Source: Streptomyces chartreusis (GTDB lineage Bacteria; Actinomycetota; Actinomycetes; Streptomycetales; Streptomycetaceae). From it: a stretch of 64,000 nucleotides of DNA. The position numbers and the translations under genes are program-made. Positions 34,976 to 43,272 of this stretch are shown here, piece after piece; positions within the stretch are counted from its first letter, which is position 1; each line of letters opens with the position of its first letter. Where the stretch lies: NCBI RefSeq assembly GCF_008704715.1, contig NZ_CP023689.1:5580001-5644000 (forward strand), read 5' to 3'. Below the pieces are notes generated by a model. It saw only the letters and a program-made list of their open reading frames with translations, did not search any database and was not told the origin of the DNA.

Positions 34976-36702
34976 TGAGCAGCAGAACGCGAGAGCACAA
35001 GCGCGGCGCACAGGACCTCGACGGCCGGCACTTCGACGCGATCGTCGTCGGCAGCGGCATCGGCGGCCTCGTCGGCGCCGGATATCTGGCCGCCGACGGC
35101 CGCCGGGTCCTCGTCCTCGAACAGCACGACGTGGCGGGCGGCAACGCGCATGTGTTCCGCCGGCGCCGCAAGTACGAGTTCGACGTCGGCACCCACTACC
35201 TCGGCGACTGCGGCGAGGACGGACTGCTGCCGGCCGTCCTGAACGGGCTCGGCGTGCGCGACCGGGTGAGCTTCCGCCCCATGGACAACGAGGGCGGCTT
35301 CGACCGGATCATCACGCCCACGGCAACCGTGGACGTCCCCGCCGGCTGGGAGGCGTACCGCACCCGCCTCAAGCAGGCCCTGCCCGCCGAGGCCGACCGC
35401 ATCGACCGCTTCATCGACCTCGCGACCGCCGTGGCCGGCGCCAGCCGGGCCGGGCTCATGGGCGAGTCGATGGTCGAACTGTTCCGCCGGTCCCCGGGGA
35501 CCATGCGCTGGACCCGCCGCACCCTCGGCATGGCGCTCGACCACTGCGAGCTGTCCCCGAAGGGCCGCACCCTGCTGGCCGCGCAGGCCGGCAACTACGG
35601 CGCCATGCCCGACGGGATCGGCTTCGCCGAGCACGTCAACATCATGGACCACTACCTGCGCGGGGCGTACTACCCCGAGGGGGGCGGCCAGACCCTCGTC
35701 GCCGCGTTCGTGGAGGCCCTCGAGTCCTACGGCGGAGAACTGCGCACCCGCAGCGAGGTGCGCCGCATCCTCATCGACGACGGCCGCGCCACCGGCGTCG
35801 AACTCGCCGACGGGCAGAAGGTGTTCGCGCCGCTCGTCGTCTCCAACGCCGACTACCGGCGCACCGTCCTCGACCTGTGCGGCGGGGAGGAGTCCTTCTC
35901 CGCCGACCTCGTGGCCCGGACCCGCGGGGCGACCATGCGCAGCGCGGTCGTCGCCGTGTACGTCGCACTCGACACCGAGCTGGAGGGCCTGCCCAACGCC
36001 AACATCTGGTGGCACGACAGCGACGACATGGAGTACGCCCACGCCTCGGTCCAGGAACGCTACGAACGCGACGGCGTCTTCGACCGCGTGCCCCAGCTCG
36101 CCTTCTCCTTCGCGTCGCTGAAGGACTCCGGCTCCGCGGCCGTGTGCCCGCCCGGGCACAGCAACTTCCAGCTGATGACGGGCTGCCCGCCCGGCTACGG
36201 GTTCTGGGGCGTCGGCGCCGGCCCGGTCGACGGCGAGCCCTACCGCCGCAACCCCGCCTACCTCGCCCGCAAACGCGAGGTCACCGAGCTGATCCTGGAC
36301 GCCGCCGAGAAGGTCCTCGGCCCGATCCGGGACCGCATCACCCATGTGGAGACGGCGACCCCGCTCACCAACGAGCGCTACATCCGCGCCAGCGGCGGCA
36401 CCCCGTACGGCATGGCCAGCTGGGGCTCCGAGGGCCGCCGTCCCGACGTGCGCACCGACGTCGAGGGCCTGTACGTCGTCGGACAGAACGTCCGCTACGG
36501 CAGCGGTGTCGGCGGTGTCGCCACCGGCGGCATGGCCGTGGCCTCGCAGATCCTCGACCGGCCGCTGCTGGCCGAGGTGTACGCAGGCACCGTGCTCGGC
36601 GACCCGGCCAGGCTGCCCGAACGACGCGCGGACTGGGACCCGTTGCTGGTGTCCCGGGGACGTGCGCGGCACGGCGCGAAGGGGCTCGCGCGCATCGGCT
36701 GA
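34975..36702 (+). CDS. Phytoene-dehydrogenase-like FAD oxidoreductase
   Basis: 575 residues from ATG 34975, overlapping the KR stop (TGATG). The N-terminus has the Rossmann FAD motif VVGSGIGGLVGAGYLA followed by LEQHDVAGGNAHVF, and the C-terminus has the second FAD contact LYVVGQNVRYGSGVGGVATGG. The family (CrtI / retinol 13,14-reductase-like) desaturates, saturates or isomerises polyenes. Homologues are found in clusters for cinnamoyl-lipid peptides, where they act on the PKS-made polyene during arene formation; here such a role is inferred. The enzyme could instead desaturate a linear chain. Confidence 0.88.
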   Translation: MSSRTREHKRGAQDLDGRHFDAIVVGSGIGGLVGAGYLAADGRRVLVLEQHDVAGGNAHVFRRRRKYEFDVGTHYLGDCGEDGLLPAVLNGLGVRDRVSFRPMDNEGGFDRIITPTATVDVPAGWEAYRTRLKQALPAEADRIDRFIDLATAVAGASRAGLMGESMVELFRRSPGTMRWTRRTLGMALDHCELSPKGRTLLAAQAGNYGAMPDGIGFAEHVNIMDHYLRGAYYPEGGGQTLVAAFVEALESYGGELRTRSEVRRILIDDGRATGVELADGQKVFAPLVVSNADYRRTVLDLCGGEESFSADLVARTRGATMRSAVVAVYVALDTELEGLPNANIWWHDSDDMEYAHASVQERYERDGVFDRVPQLAFSFASLKDSGSAAVCPPGHSNFQLMTGCPPGYGFWGVGAGPVDGEPYRRNPAYLARKREVTELILDAAEKVLGPIRDRITHVETATPLTNERYIRASGGTPYGMASWGSEGRRPDVRTDVEGLYVVGQNVRYGSGVGGVATGGMAVASQILDRPLLAEVYAGTVLGDPARLPERRADWDPLLVSRGRARHGAKGLARIG

Positions 36703-36758
36703 CGGCCGCGCCCCGAGTCCCGTACGACCTTCCCTCACTTCTCAGGAGCAGCATTCCC

Positions 36759-37790
36759 ATGAATCAGGTCCCACCCTTCGCCGTGGTATCCGGCGCCCAG
36801 GTGCACGAGGTGCTCGACGGGCACGAGAGCGAGGTCGTCGCCGCGGTCGAGGCCGCCTACCGGCTGCACGGCGAGGGACAGACGGTCAACCCCGACTCCT
36901 ACTTCCTGCGCTTCCCCGACCGCCCCTCGTCCCGGATCATCGCCCTGCCCGCGTCCGTCAAGGGCGAGGTCGGCGTGCACGGCATGAAGTGGATCTCCAG
37001 CTTCCCGGAGAACGTGGCCGCGGGCATCCCGCGCGCCTCGGCCGTGCTGATCCTCAACGACGCCGAGACCGGCTACCCGTTCGCCTGCCTGGAGAGCTCC
37101 ATCATCAGCGCCGCCCGCACCGCCGCCTCCGCGGCCCTGGCGGCCGACCGGCTCAGCACGGCACGCGGCACCCGGCCCACCCGGGTCGGCTTCATCGGCG
37201 TCGGCCTGATCGCCCGCTATCTGCACACCTACCTCGCCGCGAACGGCTTCGACTTCGAGGCGATCGGCGTGCACGACCTGTCCGCCGAGCACGCCGAGGG
37301 CTTCACCGGCTATCTGCGCGGGGCCGAGGGCGCAGGCGTCGAGATCACCGTCCACGACAAGGCCGAGGACCTCATCCGCGCCTCGGACCTGGTCGTCTTC
37401 GCCACCGTCGCCGGTGAACCGCACGTCACCGACCCGCAGTGGTTCACGCACAACCCGCTGGTGCTGCACGTCTCCCTCCGCGACCTGTCCCCGGAGATCG
37501 TCCTCGACTCCTGGAACGCCGTCGACGACATCGAGCACTGCATGAAGGCCGGCACCTCACCGCACCTGGCCGAACAGCGTGTCGGCCACCGCGACTTCGT
37601 CGCCGGGACGCTGTACGACGTGCTCACCGGGCGCATCACCCCGCCCGCCGACCGGCCGGTGATCTTCTCGCCGTTCGGCCTCGGCGTGCTCGACCTGGCC
37701 GTCGCGAAGTACGTCCACGACCGGGTCGCGGGCGCCGGTGAACTGCACACCGTGCCCGGCTTCTTCCACGAGATGAAGCGGTACGGCTGA
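36759..37790 (+). CDS. SbnB-like ornithine cyclodeaminase-family dehydrogenase (Dap synthesis)
   Basis: 343 residues from ATG 36759, with CAGGAG well placed. It belongs to the ornithine cyclodeaminase/mu-crystallin family: an N-terminal dimerisation region with YFLRFPD and MKWISSFPEN, then a Rossmann domain with GFIGVGLIARYLHTYLA at ~residues 141-157. SbnB oxidatively hydrolyses ACEGA (the SbnA product) with NAD+ to L-2,3-diaminopropionate and 2-oxoglutarate. Together with the SbnA homologue at 12983 the cluster encodes the whole Dap route, although the two genes are 23 kb apart in separate operons that share the same operator type. Confidence 0.88.
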   Translation: MNQVPPFAVVSGAQVHEVLDGHESEVVAAVEAAYRLHGEGQTVNPDSYFLRFPDRPSSRIIALPASVKGEVGVHGMKWISSFPENVAAGIPRASAVLILNDAETGYPFACLESSIISAARTAASAALAADRLSTARGTRPTRVGFIGVGLIARYLHTYLAANGFDFEAIGVHDLSAEHAEGFTGYLRGAEGAGVEITVHDKAEDLIRASDLVVFATVAGEPHVTDPQWFTHNPLVLHVSLRDLSPEIVLDSWNAVDDIEHCMKAGTSPHLAEQRVGHRDFVAGTLYDVLTGRITPPADRPVIFSPFGLGVLDLAVAKYVHDRVAGAGELHTVPGFFHEMKRYG

Positions 37791-37839
37791 CGGCACCGCC
37801 GACGCATCCGCTGACGAACGACTGACGGCGCGCTGACGG
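37787..37839. promoter_or_regulatory. SARP-type repeat array upstream of the maoC gene
   Basis: CTGAC at 37811, 37822 and 37833 is spaced 11 bp, with looser copies at 37787 and 37799. The heptamers (GTCAGCG, GTCAGTC, GTCAGCG on the opposite strand) match those of the other cluster operators. Orientation is inverted relative to the downstream gene, unlike the other sites. The first copy overlaps the sbnB stop. Confidence 0.65.
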
Positions 37840-37901
37840 CCAGGTTCCCTGGCCGAGGCGCGCCTTGTCCCTTCCCCAGGCCGCACAACAGAATCGAAAT
37901 C

Positions 37902-38378
37902 ATGAGATCTTTCGCCAGTCTGGCCGATTTCTCCGCCGCCACCGGTGAACACCTGGGCTACAGCGATTGGCTGGAGATCACCCAGCACAAGGTGGACCAG
38001 TTCGCCGACGCCACCGGCGACCTGCAGTGGATCCACGTGGATCCGGAGCGTGCGGCGAGCGGCCCGTTCGGCGGGACCATCCTGCACGGCTACATGACGC
38101 TGGCGCTGCTGCCGGAGATGATGCGCGCGATCTTCGACATCGAGAGGATCGAGATGGGCGTCAACTTCGGCCTGGACAAGGTGCGTTTCCCGCGCCCCGT
38201 CCCCGTCGGCGCCCGGGTGCGCGGCGGCGCCAAGCTGACCGGCGTCCGCGAGACCCCCGCCGGCCACCTCGCCGCCGTACGCATGACGGTCCAGGTGGAG
38301 GTCGACGGACAGCCGCAGTCGGCCTGCGTTGCGGACACGCTGTCCCTGTTCATCGCTCCCGCGACCGCGGGCGGGTAG
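37902..38378 (+). CDS. MaoC-like (R)-hydratase/dehydratase
   Basis: 158 residues from ATG 37902. Hot-dog fold MaoC family: the catalytic segment is DATGDLQWIHVDPERA, with Asp and His placed as in (R)-specific enoyl hydratases, followed by FGGTILHGYMTLALLPEM. In a reducing type II PKS it would dehydrate 3-hydroxyacyl-ACP to the enoyl form, giving conjugated double bonds because no enoyl reductase is encoded nearby. A SARP-type repeat array precedes it, linking it to the cluster; the RBS is weak. Confidence 0.88.
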   Translation: MRSFASLADFSAATGEHLGYSDWLEITQHKVDQFADATGDLQWIHVDPERAASGPFGGTILHGYMTLALLPEMMRAIFDIERIEMGVNFGLDKVRFPRPVPVGARVRGGAKLTGVRETPAGHLAAVRMTVQVEVDGQPQSACVADTLSLFIAPATAGG

Positions 38379-38509
38379 AAGAAGCACCCCTTTTCGGCCG
38401 CACAAGAGGGGAGTTTTTCCCACCGCGCCGGCACCCCGGCGGTCGCAACAATGAGGGCACGGGCGCTTCGGCCCTTGAACCGCACAGGCAGCAGAGAGGA
38501 GCGAGTCGT

Positions 38510-39829
38510 ATGGACCGCACGATGCAGCTCGGGGTGAACCGCCCGCCGGACGAGATCAGGGGATTCTCGGTCGCGGCCGGAATAGTGGGACTGCGACGGG
38601 CGATGGCCCTGTGCTGGATGTCCATGTCGGCCTTCGGCAGGTCCCTTGCGGTCTCCGGCGCGATCTGGCTCGTCGGCCCCGGCCTCGGCGTGGTGCCGCG
38701 CGCCATGGAGGGCGTGCGCAACCTGGCCGCCCGCCAGCGCGAACTGGCGCTGCGCTGGTCGGGGGTGGAGATCCCCGGCCCGCCCGGACCGCTGCCGCCC
38801 GTGCCCGAGGGCGCCTCCGGGGCGGCGGCCCGCTACCGGTGGATCATGAGCGACCCGCAGACCCGGCGGGAGTGGGTGTGGGTGCTCGTCGACCCGCTGG
38901 CCGGCGCGTTCTTCGCCTTCTTCCCGCTCGCCCTGATCCTGAGCGGCGTGTGGGGCGTCTTCCTCGCCTTCTTCGGGGTTCCGCTGTCCGTCGAGTGGGA
39001 CGGCCTGTGGTACCAGTTCATCCCGATCGAGGGCCAGGCCACCGCCGTCCTCGCCGGTGTCCTCGGCGTCCTCCAGCTGCCGCTGGCCCTGTGGTCGGCG
39101 CCGCGCGCCGTGCGCAGGCACGCCCTGTACACCCGCTCGATGCTCGCCCCGAGCGAGAGCGAGATGATGGCCAGCCGCATCCAGCACCTGGCCACCACCC
39201 GCTCCGACGCCGTCGACACGCAGATGGCGGAGATCCGCCGCATCGAACGCGACCTGCACGACGGCGCGCAGGCCCGCCTGGTCGCGATGGGCATGACCCT
39301 GGACGCCGCCGAACACCTCCTGGAGACCAACCCGGAGGCCGTGCGCGCCCTGCTCATCGAGGCGCGCGAGTCCTCCTCCAAGGCGCTGGAGGAACTGCGC
39401 AACCTGGTCCGCGGCATCCACCCGCCGGTCCTCGCCGACCGCGGACTCGCGGACGCCGTAAGGGCGTTGGCCATGGTCTGCCCGGTCAACACCGAAGTGC
39501 AGGTCGACCTGCCGGGCCGGCCCGAGATGCCGGTCGAGTCCGCCGCGTACTTCGCGATCTCGGAGATCCTGACCAACGTCGCCAAGCACTCCGGCGCCGA
39601 CCGGGCCTGGATCGACATCCGTTACGATCGCGGAATGCTGCGCATCACCGTCACCGACGACGGTCACGGCGGCGCCGACGTCTCGCGCGGCAGCGGCCTG
39701 CGGGGCATCGAACGCCGGCTCGCCACCTTCGACGGTGTGCTGGCCGTGAACAGTCCGGTGAACGGACCGACCATGGTGACGATGGAGCTTCCGTGCGTAT
39801 TGCCCTCGCCGAAGACCACTTCCTCCTGA
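38510..39829 (+). CDS. Sensor histidine kinase (HisKA_3 class)
   Basis: 439 residues from ATG 38510 with AGAGAGGAG upstream. The N-terminal half (~residues 20-215) has several membrane segments and resembles the putative sensor domain found in actinobacterial NarL-type kinases. The phospho-acceptor is in IERDLHDGAQARLVAMG (~residue 250). The HATPase_c domain shows N-box EILTNVAKHSGA and G-box DDGHGGADV plus GLRGIERR. It pairs with the response regulator whose start lies 37 nt inside this gene. The stimulus is unknown; whether it controls the cluster cannot be told from sequence. Confidence 0.92.
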   Translation: MDRTMQLGVNRPPDEIRGFSVAAGIVGLRRAMALCWMSMSAFGRSLAVSGAIWLVGPGLGVVPRAMEGVRNLAARQRELALRWSGVEIPGPPGPLPPVPEGASGAAARYRWIMSDPQTRREWVWVLVDPLAGAFFAFFPLALILSGVWGVFLAFFGVPLSVEWDGLWYQFIPIEGQATAVLAGVLGVLQLPLALWSAPRAVRRHALYTRSMLAPSESEMMASRIQHLATTRSDAVDTQMAEIRRIERDLHDGAQARLVAMGMTLDAAEHLLETNPEAVRALLIEARESSSKALEELRNLVRGIHPPVLADRGLADAVRALAMVCPVNTEVQVDLPGRPEMPVESAAYFAISEILTNVAKHSGADRAWIDIRYDRGMLRITVTDDGHGGADVSRGSGLRGIERRLATFDGVLAVNSPVNGPTMVTMELPCVLPSPKTTSS

Positions 39830-40437
39830 GGGACGGACTCATCCGCCTCCTCGGCGCCTACGGCCACGAGGTCGTCGCCGCGGTGGACAACGGTACGGAA
39901 CTGCTGGACGCGCTCATCAGGGAGCAGCCGGACGTCGCGGTCGTCGACGTCCGGCTGCCGCCGACGTTCACCGACGAGGGCCTGCGGGCGGTGCTGGCGG
40001 CCCGCGAGCAGATGCCGGACCTGCCGGTGCTGCTGCTGTCCCAGTACGTCGAGCCGCTCTACGCGCGGGAGTTGCTGACCAGCGGCGGCCGGGGCGTCGG
40101 CTACATGCTGAAGGACCGCGTCACCAACGGCGCCCAGTTCCTGGACTCCATCCGACGGGTCGCCGAGGGCGGCACCGCGATGGACCCCGAGGTGATCTCC
40201 AAGCTCCTGGTCCGCAAGGAGCGCGACGAGGCCGTGGGGAGCCTGTCGGAGCGGGAGCGCGAGGTGCTGGAGTGGCTGGCTCAGGGCCGCTCCAACGCCG
40301 GTATCGCGCAGGGCCTGTTCATCTCGGAGAAGGCCGTCGCCAAGCACATCAGCAACATCTTCACCAAGCTGGGGCTGCTGCCGACGGACGGCGACAACCG
40401 GCGGGTGCTGGCGGTGCTCACGTATCTGGACCAGTGA
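39793..40437 (+). CDS. NarL/LuxR-type response regulator
   Basis: 214 residues from GTG 39793, overlapping the kinase gene. Receiver domain: acidic pocket AEDH at residues ~6-9, phospho-acceptor Asp in VAVVDVRLPP, and KDR with the conserved Lys near residue 104. C-terminal LuxR HTH: LSEREREVLEWLAQGRSNAGIA and SEKAVAKHISNIFTKL. Cognate partner of the preceding kinase by overlap and class. It converges with the CGNR gene across a 48-bp gap. Confidence 0.94.
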   Translation: MRIALAEDHFLLRDGLIRLLGAYGHEVVAAVDNGTELLDALIREQPDVAVVDVRLPPTFTDEGLRAVLAAREQMPDLPVLLLSQYVEPLYARELLTSGGRGVGYMLKDRVTNGAQFLDSIRRVAEGGTAMDPEVISKLLVRKERDEAVGSLSEREREVLEWLAQGRSNAGIAQGLFISEKAVAKHISNIFTKLGLLPTDGDNRRVLAVLTYLDQ

Positions 40438-40485
40438 GGTCCGGCACCGACTCGAAGGATGGCCGGAACCTCACGCTGCGTGTGG

Positions 40486-41058
40486 TCAGCCGGCCTCCGG
40501 CTGTCCCCCCTTGTGGCGCTGGTAGTGCCGGGCGACCCGCATCCGGTTGCCGCAGCGGGCGGCCGCGCACCAGCGGCGGCGCGGGTGGGCGGGCAGGAAG
40601 AGCATCACGCAGTCGTCGGCCTCGCACTTGCGGATCGAGCCGACCGCCGGATCCGCCAGCAGCTCGACGGCGGCCTCCGCCAGCCCGGCGGCCAGCCGCA
40701 CCCCGGGTGAGCCCTCGCGCCGCCGTACGACGGCCACCGCCGACCCGTCCCACACCGGCTCACTGATCGCCGGCGCGGCACGCTGCGCCCGGTTGAGCCC
40801 CTCGACGTCCTCGTCCGGGGGCCGCTCCCCCCTGCGCACCCGGTCGAGGGCACGCGCGATGTGCTCCCGCACGGCGAGCACCGCGGCCAGATCCGCGCCG
40901 CCGACCTCCTTGGGCACGTCCTCCGAGAGCCGGTCTGCCTCCAGCACCCACCAGGCCCGCAGCCCGTCGGGCGTGGTCAGCAGGTCGCCGGTGGACGGCC
41001 GGGTGTTGACCAGGTCCAGGGCCAGGGGCTCTCCGGTCAGCGGTGCGGAATCGCTCAT
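40486..41058 (-). CDS. CGNR zinc-finger protein (putative transcriptional regulator)
   Basis: 190 residues from ATG 41058; an upstream in-frame start at 41100 would place the coding start across the divergent promoter region. The N-terminus LALDLVNTR is typical of the ABATE domain (stress-response regulator-like), and the C-terminus has the zinc-binding module C-x4-C ... C-A-A-A-R-C-G-N-R-x-R-V-A-R-H-Y. Such proteins are putative actinobacterial transcription factors. It is divergent from the epoxide-hydrolase-like gene, so the two may form a regulator-target pair. Confidence 0.88.
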   Translation of the reverse strand: MSDSAPLTGEPLALDLVNTRPSTGDLLTTPDGLRAWWVLEADRLSEDVPKEVGGADLAAVLAVREHIARALDRVRRGERPPDEDVEGLNRAQRAAPAISEPVWDGSAVAVVRRREGSPGVRLAAGLAEAAVELLADPAVGSIRKCEADDCVMLFLPAHPRRRWCAAARCGNRMRVARHYQRHKGGQPEAG

Positions 41059-41062
41059 GAGG

Positions 41063-41144
41063 CTAATGGTACATCCAGGGGTTGACACGTTAGTAGGCAT
41101 CGGCGCACGCTTGCTCTAACGCATAAAGCAAGCCGTAACCCATT
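41063..41144. promoter_or_regulatory. Divergent promoter region with inverted repeats
   Basis: Two inverted repeats lie between the CGNR gene and the hydrolase gene: GCTTGCT (41106-41112) with AGCAAGC (41124-41130), 11-nt spacer, and CTAATGG (41063-41069) with CCATTAG (41138-41144). A TTGACA-like -35 hexamer is at 41082-41087. Either repeat could be an operator for the CGNR protein, which is inference. Confidence 0.45.
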
Positions 41145-41171
41145 AGAACCTCGGCTCGAAGGAGACCGCTC

Positions 41172-42044
41172 ATGCTTGCTCCGACCCCCCGCATCGCCCA
41201 CCGCCACCTCGACGTGGACGGCGTCCGCGTCTTCTACCGGGAGTCCCTCCCCGACCGCCCCGACGCGCCCGTACTGCTGCTCCTGCACGGCTTCCCGTCC
41301 GGCTCGCACCAGTTCCGCGGCCTCATCGACGCCCTCGGCTCGCACTACCGGCTGATCGCCCCCGACCACGCCGGCTTCGGCCACACCCGGGCCCCCGACG
41401 GCTTCACGTACACCTTCGACCGGCTCGCCGACATCACCGAGGGCTTCGTCCGGGGCCTGGGCCTCGACCGGTTCGTGATGTACGTCTTCGACTTCGGCGC
41501 CCCCATCGGCCTGCGCGTCGCCGAGCGCCACCCCGAGTGGATCGCCGGACTCGTCGTCCAGAACGGCAACGCCTACGAGGAGGGCCTCTCCGACATGGCC
41601 CGGGGCCTGATCGGCCTCACCCCCGAGACCCCCGGCGCCGACGCCACCATCGACGGCGTGCTCACCCTCGACGGCACCCGGAGCCAGTACGAGACCGGCG
41701 TAGCCGACCCCTCCCTGATCGCCCCCGACAACTGGACCCTCGACCAGCACTTCCTGGACCTGCCGGGCCGCAAGGACGCCCAGCGGTCACTGATCTTCGA
41801 CTACCGCTCCAACTTCGCGCGCTACGGCGACTGGCAGGCATGGCTGCGCCGCCACACCCCGCCCACCCTCATCACCTGGGGCCGCAACGACCCCTTCTTC
41901 ACCGAGCCCGGCGCCCGCGCCTACCTGCGCGACCTGCCCGACGCCGAACTGCACCTCCTGGACACCGGCCACTTCGCCCTGGAGACGCACCTGCCGGAGG
42001 TCGCCCCGCTGATCGCCGACTTCCTGGACCGCGCCTGGAAGTAG
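41172..42044 (+). CDS. Alpha/beta hydrolase, epoxide hydrolase / haloalkane dehalogenase-like
   Basis: 290 residues from ATG 41172 behind GAAGGAGA. Oxyanion motif HGFP near residue 39 and a nucleophile elbow reading VFDFGAPIG, so the nucleophile is Asp rather than Ser, as in epoxide hydrolases and haloalkane dehalogenases. The charge relay follows as WGRNDPFF and DTGHFALE (His). The substrate is unknown. It lies divergent from the CGNR regulator. A serine esterase is unlikely because the Ser of GxSxG is replaced. Confidence 0.88.
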   Translation: MLAPTPRIAHRHLDVDGVRVFYRESLPDRPDAPVLLLLHGFPSGSHQFRGLIDALGSHYRLIAPDHAGFGHTRAPDGFTYTFDRLADITEGFVRGLGLDRFVMYVFDFGAPIGLRVAERHPEWIAGLVVQNGNAYEEGLSDMARGLIGLTPETPGADATIDGVLTLDGTRSQYETGVADPSLIAPDNWTLDQHFLDLPGRKDAQRSLIFDYRSNFARYGDWQAWLRRHTPPTLITWGRNDPFFTEPGARAYLRDLPDAELHLLDTGHFALETHLPEVAPLIADFLDRAWK

Positions 42045-42150
42045 TCCGGGACGGCCGGGCCTGCGCGGACCCGCACCAACGGTGCGAAAATCGATACGGA
42101 CCTCTGTGGCGCGGACAGCTCCGCAAAGCCGGCGCGGAGAGGGAACGCCG

Positions 42151-43053
42151 ATGGACCTGGAAACTGTCGCCGACGAGCTGTACAGGCTGCGGCCGGAGCA
42201 GTTCACCGCCACCCGCGCGGCCCGGATGGCCGAGGCCCGCACGGCCGGCGACCGGGCCCTCGCCGACAGCATCGGCAAGCTGCGCCGCCCGAGCCTGTCG
42301 GCCTGGGCCGGCAACCTCCTGGTCCACGAGAGCCCCGGCGAGGTCGAACCGCTGCTCCGCCTCGGCGAGGGCCTGCGGCAGGCCCACCGTGACCTGGACG
42401 GCGCGCAGCTGCGCGAGCTGAGCCGACAGCAACGGGTCCTGATCACGGCCCTGTCCCGGCAGGCAGGACAACTCGCCGCGCAGGCCGGCCACCCGATCAC
42501 CGAAGCGGCCCGCCACGAGGTCGAGAACACCCTGCGCGCGGTGCTCGCGGATTCCGACGCGGCGCGGGAGTGGGCGAGCGGCAGGCTGGTCAGACCACTG
42601 GCCGCGGGCACGGGCTTCCCCGCGATGGGGGAGGGGGCCGCGCCCGCGCCACCGCGTCCGGCCGCCAAGAAGGCCGGCGCCGTCAAGACCTCCAAGGCCG
42701 CCAAGTCGACGGGGCCGGGCAAGGCCGAGGCCGCGGAACGCCGTCGGCGGCTCACCCGGGCCCGCAAGGAGGCGGACCGGGCCGCGCGGGAACTCCGTAC
42801 CCGACAGAAGGCGGCGGCGACCGCGAGCCGGGAGGCGTTCGCGGCCAAGAAGAACTGGGACGAGGCCCAACAGCGCGTCAGCGACCTCACCGCCGAACTC
42901 CAGCACGCCAGGGAGGCGCAGCAGCAGGCCCGTTCCGCGGAACAGACGGCACGCGAGCGGGCGCGCACGGCGGACCGGGGTGTCAGGGAGGCGAGGCGGA
43001 AGGCGGACGCGGCGGCGGAGGAGGCACAGCGCCTGGAGGCACCGGAGCAGTGA
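42151..43053 (+). CDS. Hypothetical coiled-coil protein
   Basis: 300 residues from ATG 42151, after GGAGAGGG. Residues ~1-150 are predicted mixed helical (DELYRLRPEQFTATRAARMAEAR at the start); residues ~160-210 are Ala/Lys/Pro-rich; residues ~190-300 are a highly charged Arg/Glu/Ala helical coiled coil (ARKEADRAARELRTRQKAAA). There is no signal peptide or TM segment. The architecture is seen in conserved hypothetical proteins of streptomycetes; the function is not known and nothing in the neighbourhood explains it. Confidence 0.75.
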   Translation: MDLETVADELYRLRPEQFTATRAARMAEARTAGDRALADSIGKLRRPSLSAWAGNLLVHESPGEVEPLLRLGEGLRQAHRDLDGAQLRELSRQQRVLITALSRQAGQLAAQAGHPITEAARHEVENTLRAVLADSDAAREWASGRLVRPLAAGTGFPAMGEGAAPAPPRPAAKKAGAVKTSKAAKSTGPGKAEAAERRRRLTRARKEADRAARELRTRQKAAATASREAFAAKKNWDEAQQRVSDLTAELQHAREAQQQARSAEQTARERARTADRGVREARRKADAAAEEAQRLEAPEQ

Positions 43054-43272
43054 GGCGGGCGGCCCGTGCTGCCTCTGATGTCTCCGTGCTGTCACCGATG
43101 TCACGGAACCCGAACTCCCCGCGGATTGGAGCGGTTCCGGCATGAACGGATCCGGTCCGGCGGCCGTATCCTTACCCGATCGAGGTGCGCATTAGGGCGA
43201 ATTCACCGATCTTCATGGGGTTTGTGCACACGGGTCGCGAGTACTGCGACCTCGGGGGGATGAGAGGCGACC

